A stretch of 64,000 nucleotides of DNA from Diphasiastrum complanatum (GCA_029204225.1 CM055095.1:21488252-21552251), one strand, 5' to 3'. Shown: positions 1 to 31,190, numbered from the stretch's first letter. Numbers and translations are program-made. Notes: generated by a model from the sequence alone, not told the origin.

Positions 1-540
1 CGACCTCTTTGTGCAGCATTTTGCGTTTGACATAGTGATATTTGATCTCAATGTGCTTGTTCTTGGAATGGAAATTGCGGTTTAGAGTCAAAGCTATACA
101 ACCTAAGCTATCGCAAAATAGGATTGTCGGGTTTCTTTGCAGTTTACTGACATCTGATAGTAGTTGTGTTAGCCAAACTGCTTCCTTTTTGTGTAGTTTC
201 TATGTACTCGGAGAACAAGGCCACTAAGGTTTGTTTACTACTATTCCGGGAGATTGGTCCGTTGTTCAGCATAAGTACATATTCAAAAGTTGATCTTTTG
301 GTATTAGCATCTTTAGCCCAGTCTGCATCTGCGTATCCTCTTAGAACAATAGCCTCTTTTGTCTTATTGCCATAGTAGATGTGTGTATTCCTGGTAGTAC
401 ATACATACCTGAGAACCCTTAGCAATGCTTTCCAATGTCATCCCATGAACTGGCTCAAAGTGCTTACTGCATAGTCAAAGTCCAGTTGGGTACAAACCAT
501 TAGGTAAATCATATATGCACTAGGCCGTTTTGGATTTTGT
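1..540 (-). pseudogene. Ty1/copia reverse transcriptase-RNase H relic
   Basis: Read on the minus strand, this encodes the end of a copia polyprotein. From about 540 downward the frame gives a degraded Q-L-D-F-D-Y-A-V-S-T-L-S-Q-F stretch (family form: RPDI.YAVS.LSQF), then H-W-K-A-L-L-R-V-L-R-Y. The RNase H motif Y-A-D-A-D-W-A-K-D follows near 330. Positions 1-60 continue with K-H-I-E-I-K-Y-H-Y-V, the usual RNase H tail, and run off the left edge. At least one in-frame stop (near 455) and several substitutions make it non-functional. It lies upstream of the first visible PAA2 exon, so it is probably intronic. The longest unbroken piece is 144-425. Confidence 0.85.
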
Positions 541-619
541 CTTGAAACGCAGTGGAACGCAAATTTTTTATCTCTTCAATATAGGGCTCAAAATGCGGGG
601 TTTTTCATGGGGAATATGA

Positions 620-835
620 TGGTGAGATTTGAAAAAGTTCTAAGCACAGATTGGACCCTGGTTTTGCCAAATACTAATCAATGTATAGCCGGTGAAATTG
701 CAAAATACCCCCAGTGTATTGGTGATATTGCCAAATGCTATGCACATTGTACAATTGCCAATGAAACTGGCATCCATGAAGCTTGACCTATATCACAGTG
801 CACGGTCGCTGGTGAAATTGCTGAAAAGCTTTTGA
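620..835. repeat. Degenerate short repeats built on ggtgaaattgc
   Basis: Variants of the phrase ggtgaaattgc(a/c)aaa recur at irregular spacing (about 690, 720, 760 and 810). They look like a decayed minisatellite. Unit length is not constant and no function is suggested. Confidence 0.35.
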
Positions 836-890
836 AATTGCCAAATTATAGGGACTTAAGATCCGTAGAATTTGCTAGTCCCGAAAAAGT

Positions 891-910
891 CCCCCCCCCC
901 CCCCCCCCCC
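891..910. repeat. Poly-C tract of 20
   Basis: An uninterrupted run of 20 cytosines. The exact length may not be reliable, because homopolymers are error-prone in sequencing and assembly. Confidence 0.9.
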
Positions 911-1860
911 TGGCCCCAGCTTTCCTCCGTGGTAAAAGCACGGGCCTTGCCCACTGGGATAAGCATGGGTCTTGTCTTGGAAGCCTTGAGCGTGGGCCTT
1001 GGCGCCTAGCAACGAGAAAATTTAGGCATTGGGTATGACCAGAAAATAGTACTTAAGGGCAGGCCCCCCCAAGGCATAAGTCATTCTCGCATTCTGTTTC
1101 TTAGCTCTCTGGTTCTTGCTTCGATGTTCTGTAGCTAGCCATTGCTTTCAGCATACTCATGAATCTCTTCCATGCTCATCGGCATAGCCTGAGTGCTTGG
1201 ACAATATCACAATCTCAAGGTATACATGATATTTTAGTTTTTTTTTCAGATTTCAATTCATAGCATTCAAGGTTGTCAAGCTATGTCAGATATAGCTCTT
1301 AACACGACCTGAAACCTAGTGAATTTGCTGGTGTATGGGAAATTCAGTGAAATTAACAGGGGGGCTGTGAGAAGCACACAATAGATTATAAAGTAAGGCC
1401 TAGCACTTTCAAATAATTGTGATGTCGAATATTGGCAACATCTTTTGTTCTATGAGAGCTCATACATCACTGTTGCATATCACAGTGATATGCATTTGCG
1501 GCTTGCAAGTGGGTAAGTTTATGCATACACTGTTACTAAGCAGTATTCTAGCAAGTTTGTTGTGCTAAAACCCATTCTTGTTGAGAAGTAGAGAAGAACT
1601 ATGATCAAGTTCATTCTTATAAGAGCTGGTGGTTGGTAAAGTGCTTGTCTTTTGTGAAAAGAAAAACGAAGCAAGCAGCATAGAAAGATAAAGGAGAGAT
1701 TCTTTTATGACAATACAATAAGGTAACTTCACAACCAAAATACTAAGAAACAGTCCTTTTGGTTGATGCCACGCTATCTACCTGAAATGATTAATAGGAT
1801 ATGTTTAGTAGCAGCATATGTTTATTGAGATGAAGAGATTTCCTTGGGCTCCACTCGCAG

Positions 1861-19443
<17,583 letters not shown>

Positions 19444-19617
19444 TAATGTTGACTTCATATATTGTAGATAATTTAAAGACCTACTCATCTTATCTGCATT
19501 TTTTTCTTGCAAACAATTGCAAGTATTTGTGCATCAGATATTGAATTGATGGATGTTTATGGTATAGTATCATCAATGGTTTTTTGGGGTTTGTAGTTGT
19601 CTATATTCAACTTTGTC

Positions 19618-19623
19618 AATAAA
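19618..19623 (+). terminator. PAA2: Candidate PAA2 polyadenylation signal
   Basis: aataaa 175 bases after the stop codon. Plausible position, but AT-rich sequence gives such hits by chance. Confidence 0.4.
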
Positions 19624-22305
19624 ATAGACATTTTGGCAACTACATGCATTACTTTCATGGTGTCATGCTGCGTGTGATGGATGAAATTTGCAAATTTAAC
19701 ATGTTATTGTGATTTGTACAAGTCACATGAGACAGGCTAAATATGCCAAAGTTTTCAAAAATAAGTCACCTAATAAAGTCATGATTCTTGATAGATTATA
19801 GGGTAAGAATATGTGGCCTATCAAGTTGGCTATCTTTCATGGGCATTTCATGGGAGCAATCCCCTAATAGCAAGACATTATCCAAACTTTATGATTGAAC
19901 ATGAAAGCTATGTTTTAGAATATATTTTAGTGTGTCGAACAAGTATACATACGATCATGATGAAGCCACAAGCAAATTCTATAACGAAAATGTGGCATTG
20001 GTATCATTAAGCATGCTAGTTCCATAATATATAGTTGAGAAAATACATTAATCAAAACTCTCTTTAAATGCACTAAAGTCATTTCAACAAAAACTTGTAC
20101 CAATTTTGATCCTCGGTGGTTCGTTAAACACATGCTTTTGTTTCACATGAACCAGAAATGACAAGAAAATGGGAAGATGAACTCCAATACATGCATAATG
20201 AGGAGTATGAATTTGTATGTCATATAGTACATGAAAAATTCATTAGAATGTCCAACTTTTAAGAAACTTTCTTGTAAAAAAAATTAATCTTAAAAGTAAA
20301 CTCAAACTCGGGCATTACACACTGATGGCCTTCTCCCATGGTTGGAGCCTTGCCCTTGCCTATTTGCTCAAGCAAAGGCTCTCAAGCTTACATCTCCCCC
20401 ACCACAAAATGATAGATAAAATTGTATCAGAATGATACAAAATAAAAAAGAATCTAAGAAAGAAAAGGTAGATATATTCAAAGAGAATAATGTTTTAGTC
20501 AACAACTAAATCGTTTAAGTTATCAACTTGTCTACTTGCTTCTGTATTCAAAGAAAGGCCGTTTATTTACTTGCTATTGTTGCCACTAAAACAAAAAGGG
20601 CAAGATAGTCAAGCCATTCACAAGTGGCTTCTTAGGATTTGAGTACCCCCAGCTTGACTTCAAAGTTCCATGAAGTCAAGCAAATAGAGCTTTTTGATGT
20701 ATTAACCTATACCAAAAAAAAAAAACGGTCACTTAATCATGTCATTCACACTTTTGACTATGCATATTTTTGCAACAATTGGTAATGATTTTTTTCATGA
20801 CAAGTAAATAGCTTTTTCATGACAAAAATGTAAGATTGTTATGATTATCAAAAGTTGACCAACTTTAGGGTTTTGTTTTAATGACATTGGCATTTCAAAG
20901 CGAAAAGCTCATGCCGAAGATCAAATTTGGATTGTTGATTATTAAAATATTATTGATCTGCAACATGTTTGAGGGGTCCAAGATTCTTAAACATGGAAAG
21001 TCTCAAAGGATAAGACTTTTCACAATGTGAAAGGCATGCAAAGGTCTATATTTATCAATGATATAAATTTTTTTATTTCTCCCGCTGAGAAGTTATAAGA
21101 TCTTATACTTATATGAGAGTTTTTACATTGAATAATTTCCTAAAAAACACACACACAAAAAAAAACACAAAAAATGACACTAGTTTCACATGGGCTAGAG
21201 ATGATAACCTTTGCCCAAGGGCAAAGTTTGATCTCAAGCAAAGGCCAAGGCCTTGGGCCTTACCTCTCGTAATGCCAAGGGGGAATTTTATAAAAAGTCG
21301 AGACTTTTGTGTGAAGGTCTATTTGCACAACAAATGATTGAATGGCTGACCATCCAATGTAAGGACCAAGAACTAATTGTCATTCAAACATTGATTGTTT
21401 GCATGCATGTTTTGGCAGAAGGTTTAGTGCTACTTGTCATTTTGTTATTGGATGTTTGCATGACGCTTCGATAGAAGGTTTTAGTATGTGGCAAGAAGAG
21501 GTAAATTATGCTATTTGAGGTGGGAACTTAAAAAAAAAATTGCTTGGTTTTGTATGTATTTGGAGGTGCACATACTCAAAATAATATAATAACCTTTCAC
21601 CTTAGAATCTTATGGAAATATTGAGAGACACCTTGTACATTTATAATGTTCGTCTTGCAAAGGTAAACTTTTGTAGCTAATTCTCAATAAAAAAAGTTTG
21701 ATGACAATCAACTTTTATGAAGCAATAATTCAATGTGAACAACATGTAATTTTATGCTCTTCCATATCGAAGCTAAACATGGAGTGAAAAACAACTGACA
21801 TGAGAGCTAGGATGCATTAGTGAGCTCCAAGTTGTTTGTCCTCACTTGAAATGTGAGATCATAGTGGTCGAGATAGACTAGCCTATTTGCCTTGATTTAA
21901 CTGCTTTTGACCTAAGTTGACCCAACTTGCATATTCTATGCTAAATTTGGCCTAAATTGGAGAATTACTAAAAGCATTGTTTCAGCATTTTACAGTCACC
22001 TTCTTAGCAAACATCAATGGATATTATTCTATTGTTCTTAAGTCTAGAAGTAACCAACATAGAAGCCCATCTGAACAAGCACATCCTACCCAACATAGGA
22101 AAATGTAAGCAACAACATTGATAGCCATCAAAAGGAGCATGTAATAGCATCATTGTTCATAAGTGATAAGAGGGCACAAAATAGTTCATGGCCATTGAAG
22201 AGACCAATAGCCATTGGTCAATTTCAGTAATTTGGTAAATTAGTGTTACGACCATATTCAGCTAAGGACATGGAATAGTCCTAATATGGTGGACCAGCCC
22301 TCCAG
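19624..22305. other. Intergenic AT-rich region, nothing recognised
   Basis: Beyond the PAA2 3' end there are no recognisable coding regions, LTRs or TIRs. Short open frames (for example 21113-21337, 21253-21474) match no family I know. Confidence 0.5.
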
Positions 22306-22976
22306 TGTTGAAAGTACAGTACTAAGGACCATAAATGGATCTTTGAATGATCCACAAGGTTGATTGTGTGCTTGATTAACAATCTATCAGATACTAGTCA
22401 ACCAAAAACAAGATCTAGTTTAGCAGCTTGATAGAAAACAAGTAGAGACAATCAAAGCATTGATCAAAACTTAATCCTTAGTTCACACGTGTGAAAAACA
22501 AGCTGCTGTACAGCTTGTAGACAGAGTTTGCCAAAGTTGGGTTTCATTGAAATCAATCACTATCATTATACAAAGAGAGAAAATCCGAGTTTCTCCTTGA
22601 GGCTCCAAAAAGTTTCTATCTCCTCACTATGGAGAATGGAAATACATAGTAAAAAACACTTCCTTTGCAAAGTTAGGTGAAAATCTAGCATGTAATAAGG
22701 CAGTAGACTCAACTTTCTTGCCCTAAAGTGACAACCCTAGCCTAGATCCACGAGTCATGCTTGGTAGGTGCATGGTAGGTACAAATCTCATCATAAATCA
22801 AGGTCTAGATCCTACAAAGTAGGAATCACTACTAAATGGACACAACCACTCCTCTTGACTCGTGGTAACCTACATTAGCTGTAGATTGCCATGTGGCACT
22901 TTGGCCATATAACAAGAAATATTGACAATATGTACAATATTCTACATGGCTAGATTTGCCAGTAGGCAATTTTTCA
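22306..22976 (-). repeat. LTR of copia family A (3' LTR, minus orientation)
   Basis: Starts tgttgaaag and ends ggcaatttttca, with TG...CA ends in minus orientation. The whole 671 bp matches the inverted LTR at 44002-44679, and parts match 53284-53560 and 61608-61986. It directly follows a truncated RNase H. Confidence 0.88.
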
Positions 22977-24759
22977 CACTCCTCTTAAGCCAAGATTAGT
23001 CCCTCTATACAAAATGCCAAAATTCTTAGTAGATGAAATGTATCTAAGGACTCTTTTGGCCATCTTCCAATGTGAAACTAGAGGACTTTGCATGAATTGG
23101 CTTATCTTTCCAACACTATAACTAAGATCAGGTCTAGTTATAGTTAAATAAATCAAGGAGCCTATAAGCCTTCTATATAATGTGATGTCCTCAAAGGATG
23201 TTTCATCACCATCAATAGATGCTTTTACATGTTGCTCCATTGATGTCTCAATGCCTTTACAATTCTTCATTCCAAATCTATCTAGGATGGATGTAGCATA
23301 CTTAGATTGACAAATAAAGCTAAAATCACATCCTCTAATAATCTCTATTCCTATAATGAAGCTTAATAGGTCGAGATCTACCATTTTAAACTCTTTTGCC
23401 AAAGCAATTTTTACATCTCTAATTCCATCTAGATCATTACCGCTCAAGATAATGTCATCTACATACAAAACAAGAATAATGATCTTTTCATCATGAAATC
23501 TTAAGTACAATGATGGATCATAAGTACTCATTACAAAATTGATGGAAATGAGAAAAGAGTTTAGCCTAGAGTACCATGCTCTAGGTGCTTGTTTGAGCCC
23601 ATAAAGGCTCTTCTTCAAGAAACACACCTTTCCTTCATGCTTTGCCTTGATGAAGCCCTCGGGTTGCCTCATGTAGATCTCTTCCTCCAAATAACCATTG
23701 AGTAATGCATTTGTGAAATCAAGTTGGAATAGCTCCCAATTGAAGGTTGTAGCAAGACTAATGATCAACTTGATAATAACAAGCTTAGCCACAGGAGCAA
23801 AAGTCTCATTATAATCATTGCCTTTGGTTTGTAAAAAAACTTTGGCTACAAGCCTAGCTTTATGCTTACTTATTGATCCATCTTGATTATACTTCAATCT
23901 AAACACCCACTTGCAATCAAGTGGTTTCTTCTCTTGAGGAAGATTCACAAGATCCCAAGTATGATTCTCAATGAGAGCATCATACTCTACTTGCATAGCA
24001 TCCATCCAACTCTTAGACTTACAAGCATCTTCATAGCATGTTGGCTCATCTAACATTGAAGTAAAAAAGGTGTAAGATGTGAAAGATGATGAGCTTTCCC
24101 TTTGATCACCTTGACCATCATAGGTAAGTCTCAATGGCTCGGTCCTTGCCCTTGTAGATCTTCTTGGAGTCCTTCAAAGTTCTTCAAAGTTCTTGCATCT
24201 TGAGGTGGATCCTCAAGTTCTTCTTCAGTTGGAAGCTCCTCCTCCATCCTAGCATGATCCTTGGCATCAAGATGATTAGTAGCATTATCATCCAAATCAC
24301 AAACATGTCCTTCATAAAAAATAACATCCCTACTCATTATCACCTTGCTAGTGATGGGATTGAAGACTCTATATCCTTTGCTATTCTCACCATATCCCAC
24401 AAATATGCCTTTGATGGAGGTTGCATCATCCTTCTTCCTTGTATCCAAGGATTGGTGTACATAGCAAGTGGATCCAAAAACTTTGAGATCCTTGAGATTG
24501 GGCTTCTCTCTAAATAGAGCTTCAAATGGTTGATTCCTCCAATGGCTTTGTTAGGCAATCTATTACACAAATAATTAGCACAAGTTATTGCCTCACCCGA
24601 AAATGATTTGGATAAAGAAGCATCTAGCCTTCGGGCCTTAGCACACTCACAAAGAGATCTATTTCTTCTGTCACTCACTCCATTTTGTTGAGGGGGACAT
24701 GACAACTCCCTCTTTATGCCATTAGAACTACAAAAGTCAATCAACTTATTGGAGATATA
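22974..24759 (-). pseudogene. Ty1/copia integrase-RT remnant, family A
   Basis: Minus-strand frames 24807-24340 (integrase second half, with C-P-P-Q-Q-N-G-V-S-D-R-R-N-R-S), 24448-24131 (capsid-like hinge between integrase and RT: Y-R-V-F-N-P and S-R-D-V-I-F) and 24134-22974 (386-codon RT: C-K-W-V-F-R-L-K, N-A-L-L-N-G-Y-L-E, L-Y-V-D-D-I-I-L-S-G, R-P-D-L-S-Y-S-V-G). Two frameshifts separate them. RNase H stops just after its start at the LTR junction (22976). At the other side the integrase is cut at about 24760, where a different copia LTR begins. So both the front half (gag, protease, early integrase) and the end are missing, although the RT frame itself is open. Confidence 0.92.
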
Positions 24760-25539
24760 TGTCAGAAATGGTGAACTCCTACAACTTTGCCGCAATGCGA
24801 AAGTCAATGAGCCTTGACTCGAAGGTCAAATGATTTGTGAAGATCAAGAAATTCGTGGAAGTCAACGTGCTTCTAGGACAAATGAAGGACGAACAATTCG
24901 TGAACCATTTGCGAAAATCAAACATGCCTCCAGGACCGCAAAAACCGCAAAGCGACGCAAAATGAAAAGAGATGAAAGAAATGAAAGGAAACGAAAGAAA
25001 CAAAAGGGAATCTTTCGCGCTGCAGCTGGCAACTCAACGGGCTTGGAGTCTTAAACTTCATGCCCAGCTGAAACGGGTAGTAACAACGGAGAGTAACTGA
25101 TTAGTTGATTAGCTCTAACTACTCTTGTAATTCTTTGCTTAGCTATCTTGTAAACTCCACACAGTGGAGATAAAAACTATATTTTTGGATCATAATAGAT
25201 ACAGTGAGACATAGAGAATGTGCGTCAGTAGAGCAGAATAGAAAAATACTAGAAACAAAATAGTTGTGCATTAAAGTCTGCCAATGAGCAGAACACAACA
25301 AAAGAGCAGATCGTCAGGCCGCCAACGAGCGAGACACTGACCATCTCGCTCTAAACATTAAACTGTAATTTGATTGCTCTATTTTTCATGCATCTCCTTG
25401 TCTTCCGCTATCTTGATTGCTAGAATGAAATCTGTTCTGTGATCTGTAGTCGTGTGTCTAGGTTTCTGTGAGCTTTTGCACAAAGAAAATTCAAAGAAAC
25501 AAAATCGTTTGCGACAACGAAACAAACCCGTTCACGACA
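24760..25539 (+). repeat. 5' LTR of copia family B
   Basis: About 780 bp from tgtcagaaatgg to ttcacgaca (TG...CA), ended by a PBS. Positions 24918-25290 recur at 28678-29055 (3' LTR fragment), and the end, about 25370-25535, recurs inverted at 46261-46425. The left border is set where the family A integrase frame breaks. Confidence 0.75.
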
Positions 25540-25552
25540 TGGTAACATAGCC
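25540..25552 (+). other. Degenerate initiator-Met PBS
   Basis: tggtaacatagcc differs from tggtatcagagcc at two positions. Directly adjacent to the LTR. Confidence 0.7.
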
Positions 25553-25602
25553 CCAGGGTATCACTACTGATATCTAAGCAGTAATTTTCTAGACAACACA
25601 AT

Positions 25603-28600
25603 ATGGCTACAACGATCCAGACAAGAATAGCAATCACTCTGGATGGCGCAAATTATAGGATATGGAAATTCAAAATTAAAACACTTTTGAAGGGCAAAGG
25701 TATCTGGTCGGTGACTGAACTCTCAGAGGTGCAGCCTCCAAAGGGAGACCCGAGGAGAGCTGAATGGATCAGAAAGGATGAGCGTGCAATGGCGATCATC
25801 GTTTTGTCCATTAACGAAGATTTTCTCATGCAAATTGAAGACTACAAAAGCAGCCATGCAGCATGGGAAAGATTAAAACAGAAGTGCGAAGTGAGGACTG
25901 TAGCTTTAGTGATGCATCTTCACAATCAGCTACAATCCATACAATGAGATGACAACCAGTTAGATCAGCACATTGAGAAGATCAGAATGATCTTTGCTCA
26001 ACTCACTACATCAGAACAGGAGCACCAGGTCCCAACACCACAACAACTGATGTACTTCGTGAAGTCTCTACCGACATCCTATCAGCCATTGAGAATGCTC
26101 ATACTGAGTCTACCAGATATGACATTCGACAAAGCAGTCAGTCTTGTCGCTGATGAGATACTGATGAGGGACGAAGGAGAAGGAAGCAGTGATCAGGAGA
26201 AGGCCCTCTTCATGAAAGGAAGGAAGAAAAACAAGACAAACCCAGATTTGAGAAGACAAAGTCCTCGAATCAACAATCTTCTTCCTGTGATCACTGTCAC
26301 AAACCAGACCATACAGCCAACAAATGCTGGTTCAATCCAGCAATATCTTGCATGCACTGCAAGAAGAAGGAGCACTCTGCATACGATTGCAGATTCAACC
26401 CAAAAAGAAAGAACAAGACTGAGAAAGCAAATGTTGTAGAGTCATCCAAGGATGCTGATAGAGGTGATGAAGCCTTCACAATACTTGATGAAGCTTCAAC
26501 GAGCTACACTGAACAAGACTAAAATGTAGTCATTGATTTAGGAGCAACATCACACATCACTTGCAACAAGAAAATCTTGATTGACTTCAAAGAACTCGAC
26601 AATATCAGAGCAGTGATTCTAGGTGATGGGAGCATACACGATGTCAAAGACATCGGCACTCTACAACTGTGAACACTGTCAGATCAAGCAGAGATGCCAT
26701 GAGCACTCTATGTGCCTTCATTGAGAAAAGATCTGCTATCAGTCTCCAAGATGGCATATCTTGGAATTCGAGTTTTGTTCAATGGCAACACATGCCGCAT
26801 GATCGTGAAAAATACAAACAAATTGTTGACGGTTGGATGCAGAGAAGGAAATCTCTACCAAGCCAAGATAATTAGCAAATCTGATAGCATATTAAATGCA
26901 TCAGAAAATGAAGATCAACTCTGGCACAAAAGAATGTATTATCTGAACATGAGGAGCCTGTATGACATGTGTAAGAAAGACATAGTCACAGGTCTAAAGA
27001 TATCAAGACCCGATACTAAGTTTTGCGAAGCCTGTTAGAAAGGCAAACAACATCGAAATCCATTCACATATGAGGAAGAAGAGCCAAAGAAGTTATTGAG
27101 CTCATCCACTCAGATGTTTGTGGACCGATGAAAATGGATTCGCTCTCAAGATTGAGGTATTTCTTGACGTTCATAGATGACTATGATGTGCAACATACAA
27201 GCATAGTCCAAAAGAAAAGAAAAGCAAGCTCAACGATAAATCTGAACAAACGCTTGAACGAACCACAAGTGTACAGACTCTACAACCCAACCACAAAAAA
27301 AGTTGTTTTGAGTAGAGATGTGAAGTTCGATGAGTCCACATTCGCTAGACCAAAAGATGAAAGAGGCCATGAGATCTTCACATTGCTGACAATTCAAGAG
27401 GGAGATCGAGGACAGACGTCAAATCAAAATGCTGAGCCACAAACTCCAGAGTGGTAGGAAGCAGAAGATCAACTCCACGAACAAGAAACGTTCGAGCAGC
27501 GATGAAACGAACCTAGAAGATCAACAAGACAAAGAAGACCTCCAGACCGTTACGTTGACAATCTTCAGTGGAGCAAAGACATGCAATTCGAGTATTGCAG
27601 CTTCATTGAAGAGCCAACAACATATCAAGAAACTATCTAGAGTCCAGAGGGAGAATTATGGAAGCAGACAATGTTAGAGAAAATCGAGCCGATGAGGCAA
27701 AACGAGGCCTGAACACTAGAGCCACTGCTAGAAAACAGAAAGATTGTCGACTGCAAGTGGGTATACAAGAAGAAAATGAAATCAAATGAAATGGCACCAT
27801 TGGCCGTTACAAGGCAAAGCTTGTCGTGAAGGGCTACACACAAAGATATGGTGTTAATTATTTTGACACATATTTGCCAATGGTCAAGATGACAAGCATA
27901 CGACTACTCCTTGCATATGCCACACAACACAATCTGAAAATTCACCAGATTGATGTGAAGATAGCCTTTCTCCACGGAGATCTAGAGGAAGAAATCTTCA
28001 TGAAGCAACCTGAAGGATTTGAAGACCCCGACAATCGACAATATGTTTGTCGGTGGCAGAGATGCATTTATGGTCTAAAACAAGCATCACGAACTTGGTA
28101 CAAGAAGTTCGATAATCTTCCAAAGTCTCTAGATTTCAATCCTACACAACCGGACTGTAATGTGTAGATAAAAAGAGTAGGAAAGGATTTTGTGATACTA
28201 ACTATTTTCGTGGATGATTCCCTGATGATGGAAAATTCCTTGATGCTGATCAAAGACATGAAAAGTCAGATTTTTGAAAATTATGAAATCACAGATCTAG
28301 GAGAAACAACAAAGTGCCTCAGGCTAGAGATCAGAAGAGATCGAATAAAAGATGAAATGGACCTAAGTCAGTTTGAATATGCCAGAAAGGTGCTCAAGCA
28401 GTATCACATGATGGACTGCAAAAAAAAGGCCACACTAATAATAGCTAGAGCCAAGCTGACGAAGCAAGACCCAAAAACAGAAGAGGAAGAACAGAAGATG
28501 GCAGGTATACCCTACCAAAATCTAATCAGTAGTTTGACGTACCTTACAATTTGTACCAGACCTGATCTAGCTTTCTCTGTTTACGCCTTAAGCCAATTCT

Positions 28601-28678
28601 CTTCCAATCCTGGCATGGCACATTGGCAAATGGCAAAACGAATCCTACAATATCTGAAGGGTACCCAAAATATGGGCA
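25603..28678 (+). pseudogene. Ty1/copia gag-pol, family B, internally deleted
   Basis: Gag starts at 25603 (A-I-T-L-D-G-A-N-Y-R-I-W-K-F) and has an in-frame stop at 25948. It ends with two zinc knuckles, C-D-H-C-x4-H-x4-C and C-M-H-C-x4-H-x4-C, at about 26284-26385, in a shifted frame. Protease follows (V-I-D-L-G-A-T-S-H-I-T at about 26528), then the pre-integrase domain (26700-27060, with L-W-H-K-R-M). Integrase is cut after F-L-T-F-I-D-D-Y (27165-27185) and jumps straight to the hinge region (Y-R-L-Y-N-P, S-R-D-V-K-F), so its catalytic core is deleted. RT comes at 27700-28670 (Q-I-D-V-K-I-A-F-L-H-G, R-P-D-L-A-F-S-V), with V-D-D present. The coding end meets the 3' LTR fragment inside RNase H. 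Confidence 0.9.
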
Positions 28679-29055
28679 AACATGCCTCCAGGACCGCAAA
28701 AATCGTAATGCGACGCAAAATGAAAAGAGACAAAAGAAACGAAAAGAAACGAAAGAAACAAAAGGGAATATTTTGCGCTGCCAGCTGGCAGCTCAATGGG
28801 TTTGGAGTCTTAAACTTCATGCCCAACTGAAACGGGTAGTAACAACGGGTAGTAACAACGGAGAGTAACTGATTAGTTGATTAGCGTTAAGTACTCTTGT
28901 AATTCTCTGCTGAGCTATCTTGTAAACTCCACATAGTGGAGATAAAAACTATATTTTTGGATCATAATAGATATAGTGAGACACAGAGAATGTGCGTGAA
29001 TAGAACAGAAAAGAAAAATACTAGAAACAAAATAGTTGTGCATGAAAGTCTACCA
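28678..29055 (+). repeat. 3' LTR fragment of copia family B
   Basis: Matches 24918-25290 of the 5' LTR, missing about 160 bases at its start and about 250 at its end. It contains a small extra duplication of gggtagtaacaac at 28835-28860. Confidence 0.85.
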
Positions 29056-29982
<927 letters not shown>

Positions 29983-30043
29983 AGTTTCGCAATAACATAG
30001 AGTCGTAGGATGATTTTTGATTAGTCGATTAGCAATGCCCTAT

Positions 30044-30046
<3 letters not shown>

Positions 30047-30121
<75 letters not shown>
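30047..30121. repeat. (CA)n microsatellite, 75 bp
   Basis: Uninterrupted CA array about 70 bases after the GA array. An AT-rich run (tatatagatatata) follows, next to the candidate Helitron end at 30138. Confidence 0.95.
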
Positions 30122-30122
<1 letters not shown>

Positions 30123-30137
30123 GTATATAGATATATA

Positions 30138-31190
30138 CTAGTGAGGTAGGTCCGTCGATGGCGGTCGACCGAAGGTCAAAGGTGGCAAGGACAATATTCA
30201 TATGTGTGTATGTTTAAGTAGATGTGTGTATGTACATTTATGTATATATGTATTCTTATGTGTGCATGTATGTGTGTGTGTATGCATGTGTGTATATATG
30301 CATAAATCCATCTCAAAAAATAAAGTGTGTACATCAATTGAACTTAAAAAATAATGCAGCATTCATATTATAAAATTTTAATACACATTGGACAACAAGT
30401 CAAGTAATAAATCACATAACAAAACCTACAAATACACTAGGTTCTCTAGCATTGCCTCCAAGGCATTAAGCCTAATAACATTGACATTTCTATAAGCACA
30501 ACTCACATTACTAATCAACATCTCTACATCTAGAAATCACCCTTTTTTTGTGGAAAAAAATATCCATACTATTGCTGGAGGTTCAAATGGTTTTTGTGAT
30601 TTACCACAATATTCACCATCTGCAACAACATGAACAATGTCAGTCAACTTGAAGTTCTCAACATACTACCAATCATAACAACAACATAACTAATATACAT
30701 ACTAATCCTCACGAATCATAAGCTTTGTCAAACTACTATAACACTTTCGAATACACAATATTTTGTGTAAACCTCACCATTTCTTCCCTTCTCCGTAAAT
30801 CGATTGTCAATATCTCTAATCAGTGCTCACACACTTGCTGCATTTCACACTCTCGATAGTGCCACATACAATTGACCATGACTAAATACGAGACATGAAA
30901 AATACAATCCAATAGTCATGTCCATAGTCTGCCCTTGCGCCTTGTTTATTGTCATGGCAAAAGTTGCTCTGATAGGGAATTGTACTTTTGGCAATTCAAA
31001 CGGCAAATCCGAATTGCTCGACACTAAAGGGATTCATGGAATGAAAACTCTACTCCCTATATTCTTCTCAGGCACTATCTCCGCCTCTATGACCTGTCTA
31101 CCCAATCTACGAATGATAAGTCGTGTACCATCGGACAACCCTCTGGAGTAGTCTACGAAGGATTGTTCCGCACACACTCAGGGGTGTCCA
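30138..31190 (-). mobile_element. Helitron remnant (RepHel helicase C-terminus)
   Basis: On the minus strand, about 31140-30840 encodes the last part of a Pif1-type Helitron helicase. In order: L-S-D-G-T-R-L-I-I-R-R-L-G-R, V-I-E-A-E-I-V, L-P-F-E-L-P-K-V-Q-F-P-I-R-A-T-F-A-M-T, I-N-K-A-Q-G-Q-T-M-D and F-S-H-G-Q-L-Y-V-A-L-S-R-V. The spacing is that of plant Helitrons, with one or two frameshifts and a stop right after the last motif. Downstream on the same strand, at 30138-30141, lies ctag preceded by a small hairpin (gtcga-ccgcca-tcgac, about 30151-30166) and followed by T. That is what a Helitron 3' end looks like, so 30138 is a candidate terminus. The 5' end and Rep domain were not found. Confidence 0.72.

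Larger units (their letters stand above)
541..1860. other. Non-coding stretch before the first visible PAA2 exon
   Basis: No convincing coding sequence on either strand. It is probably intron of the PAA2 gene, because the next recognised exon opens with an acceptor at 1859-1860. It holds a loose repeat of the phrase ggtgaaattgc (about 620-830), a 20-base C run (891-910) and otherwise AT-rich sequence. Confidence 0.5.
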
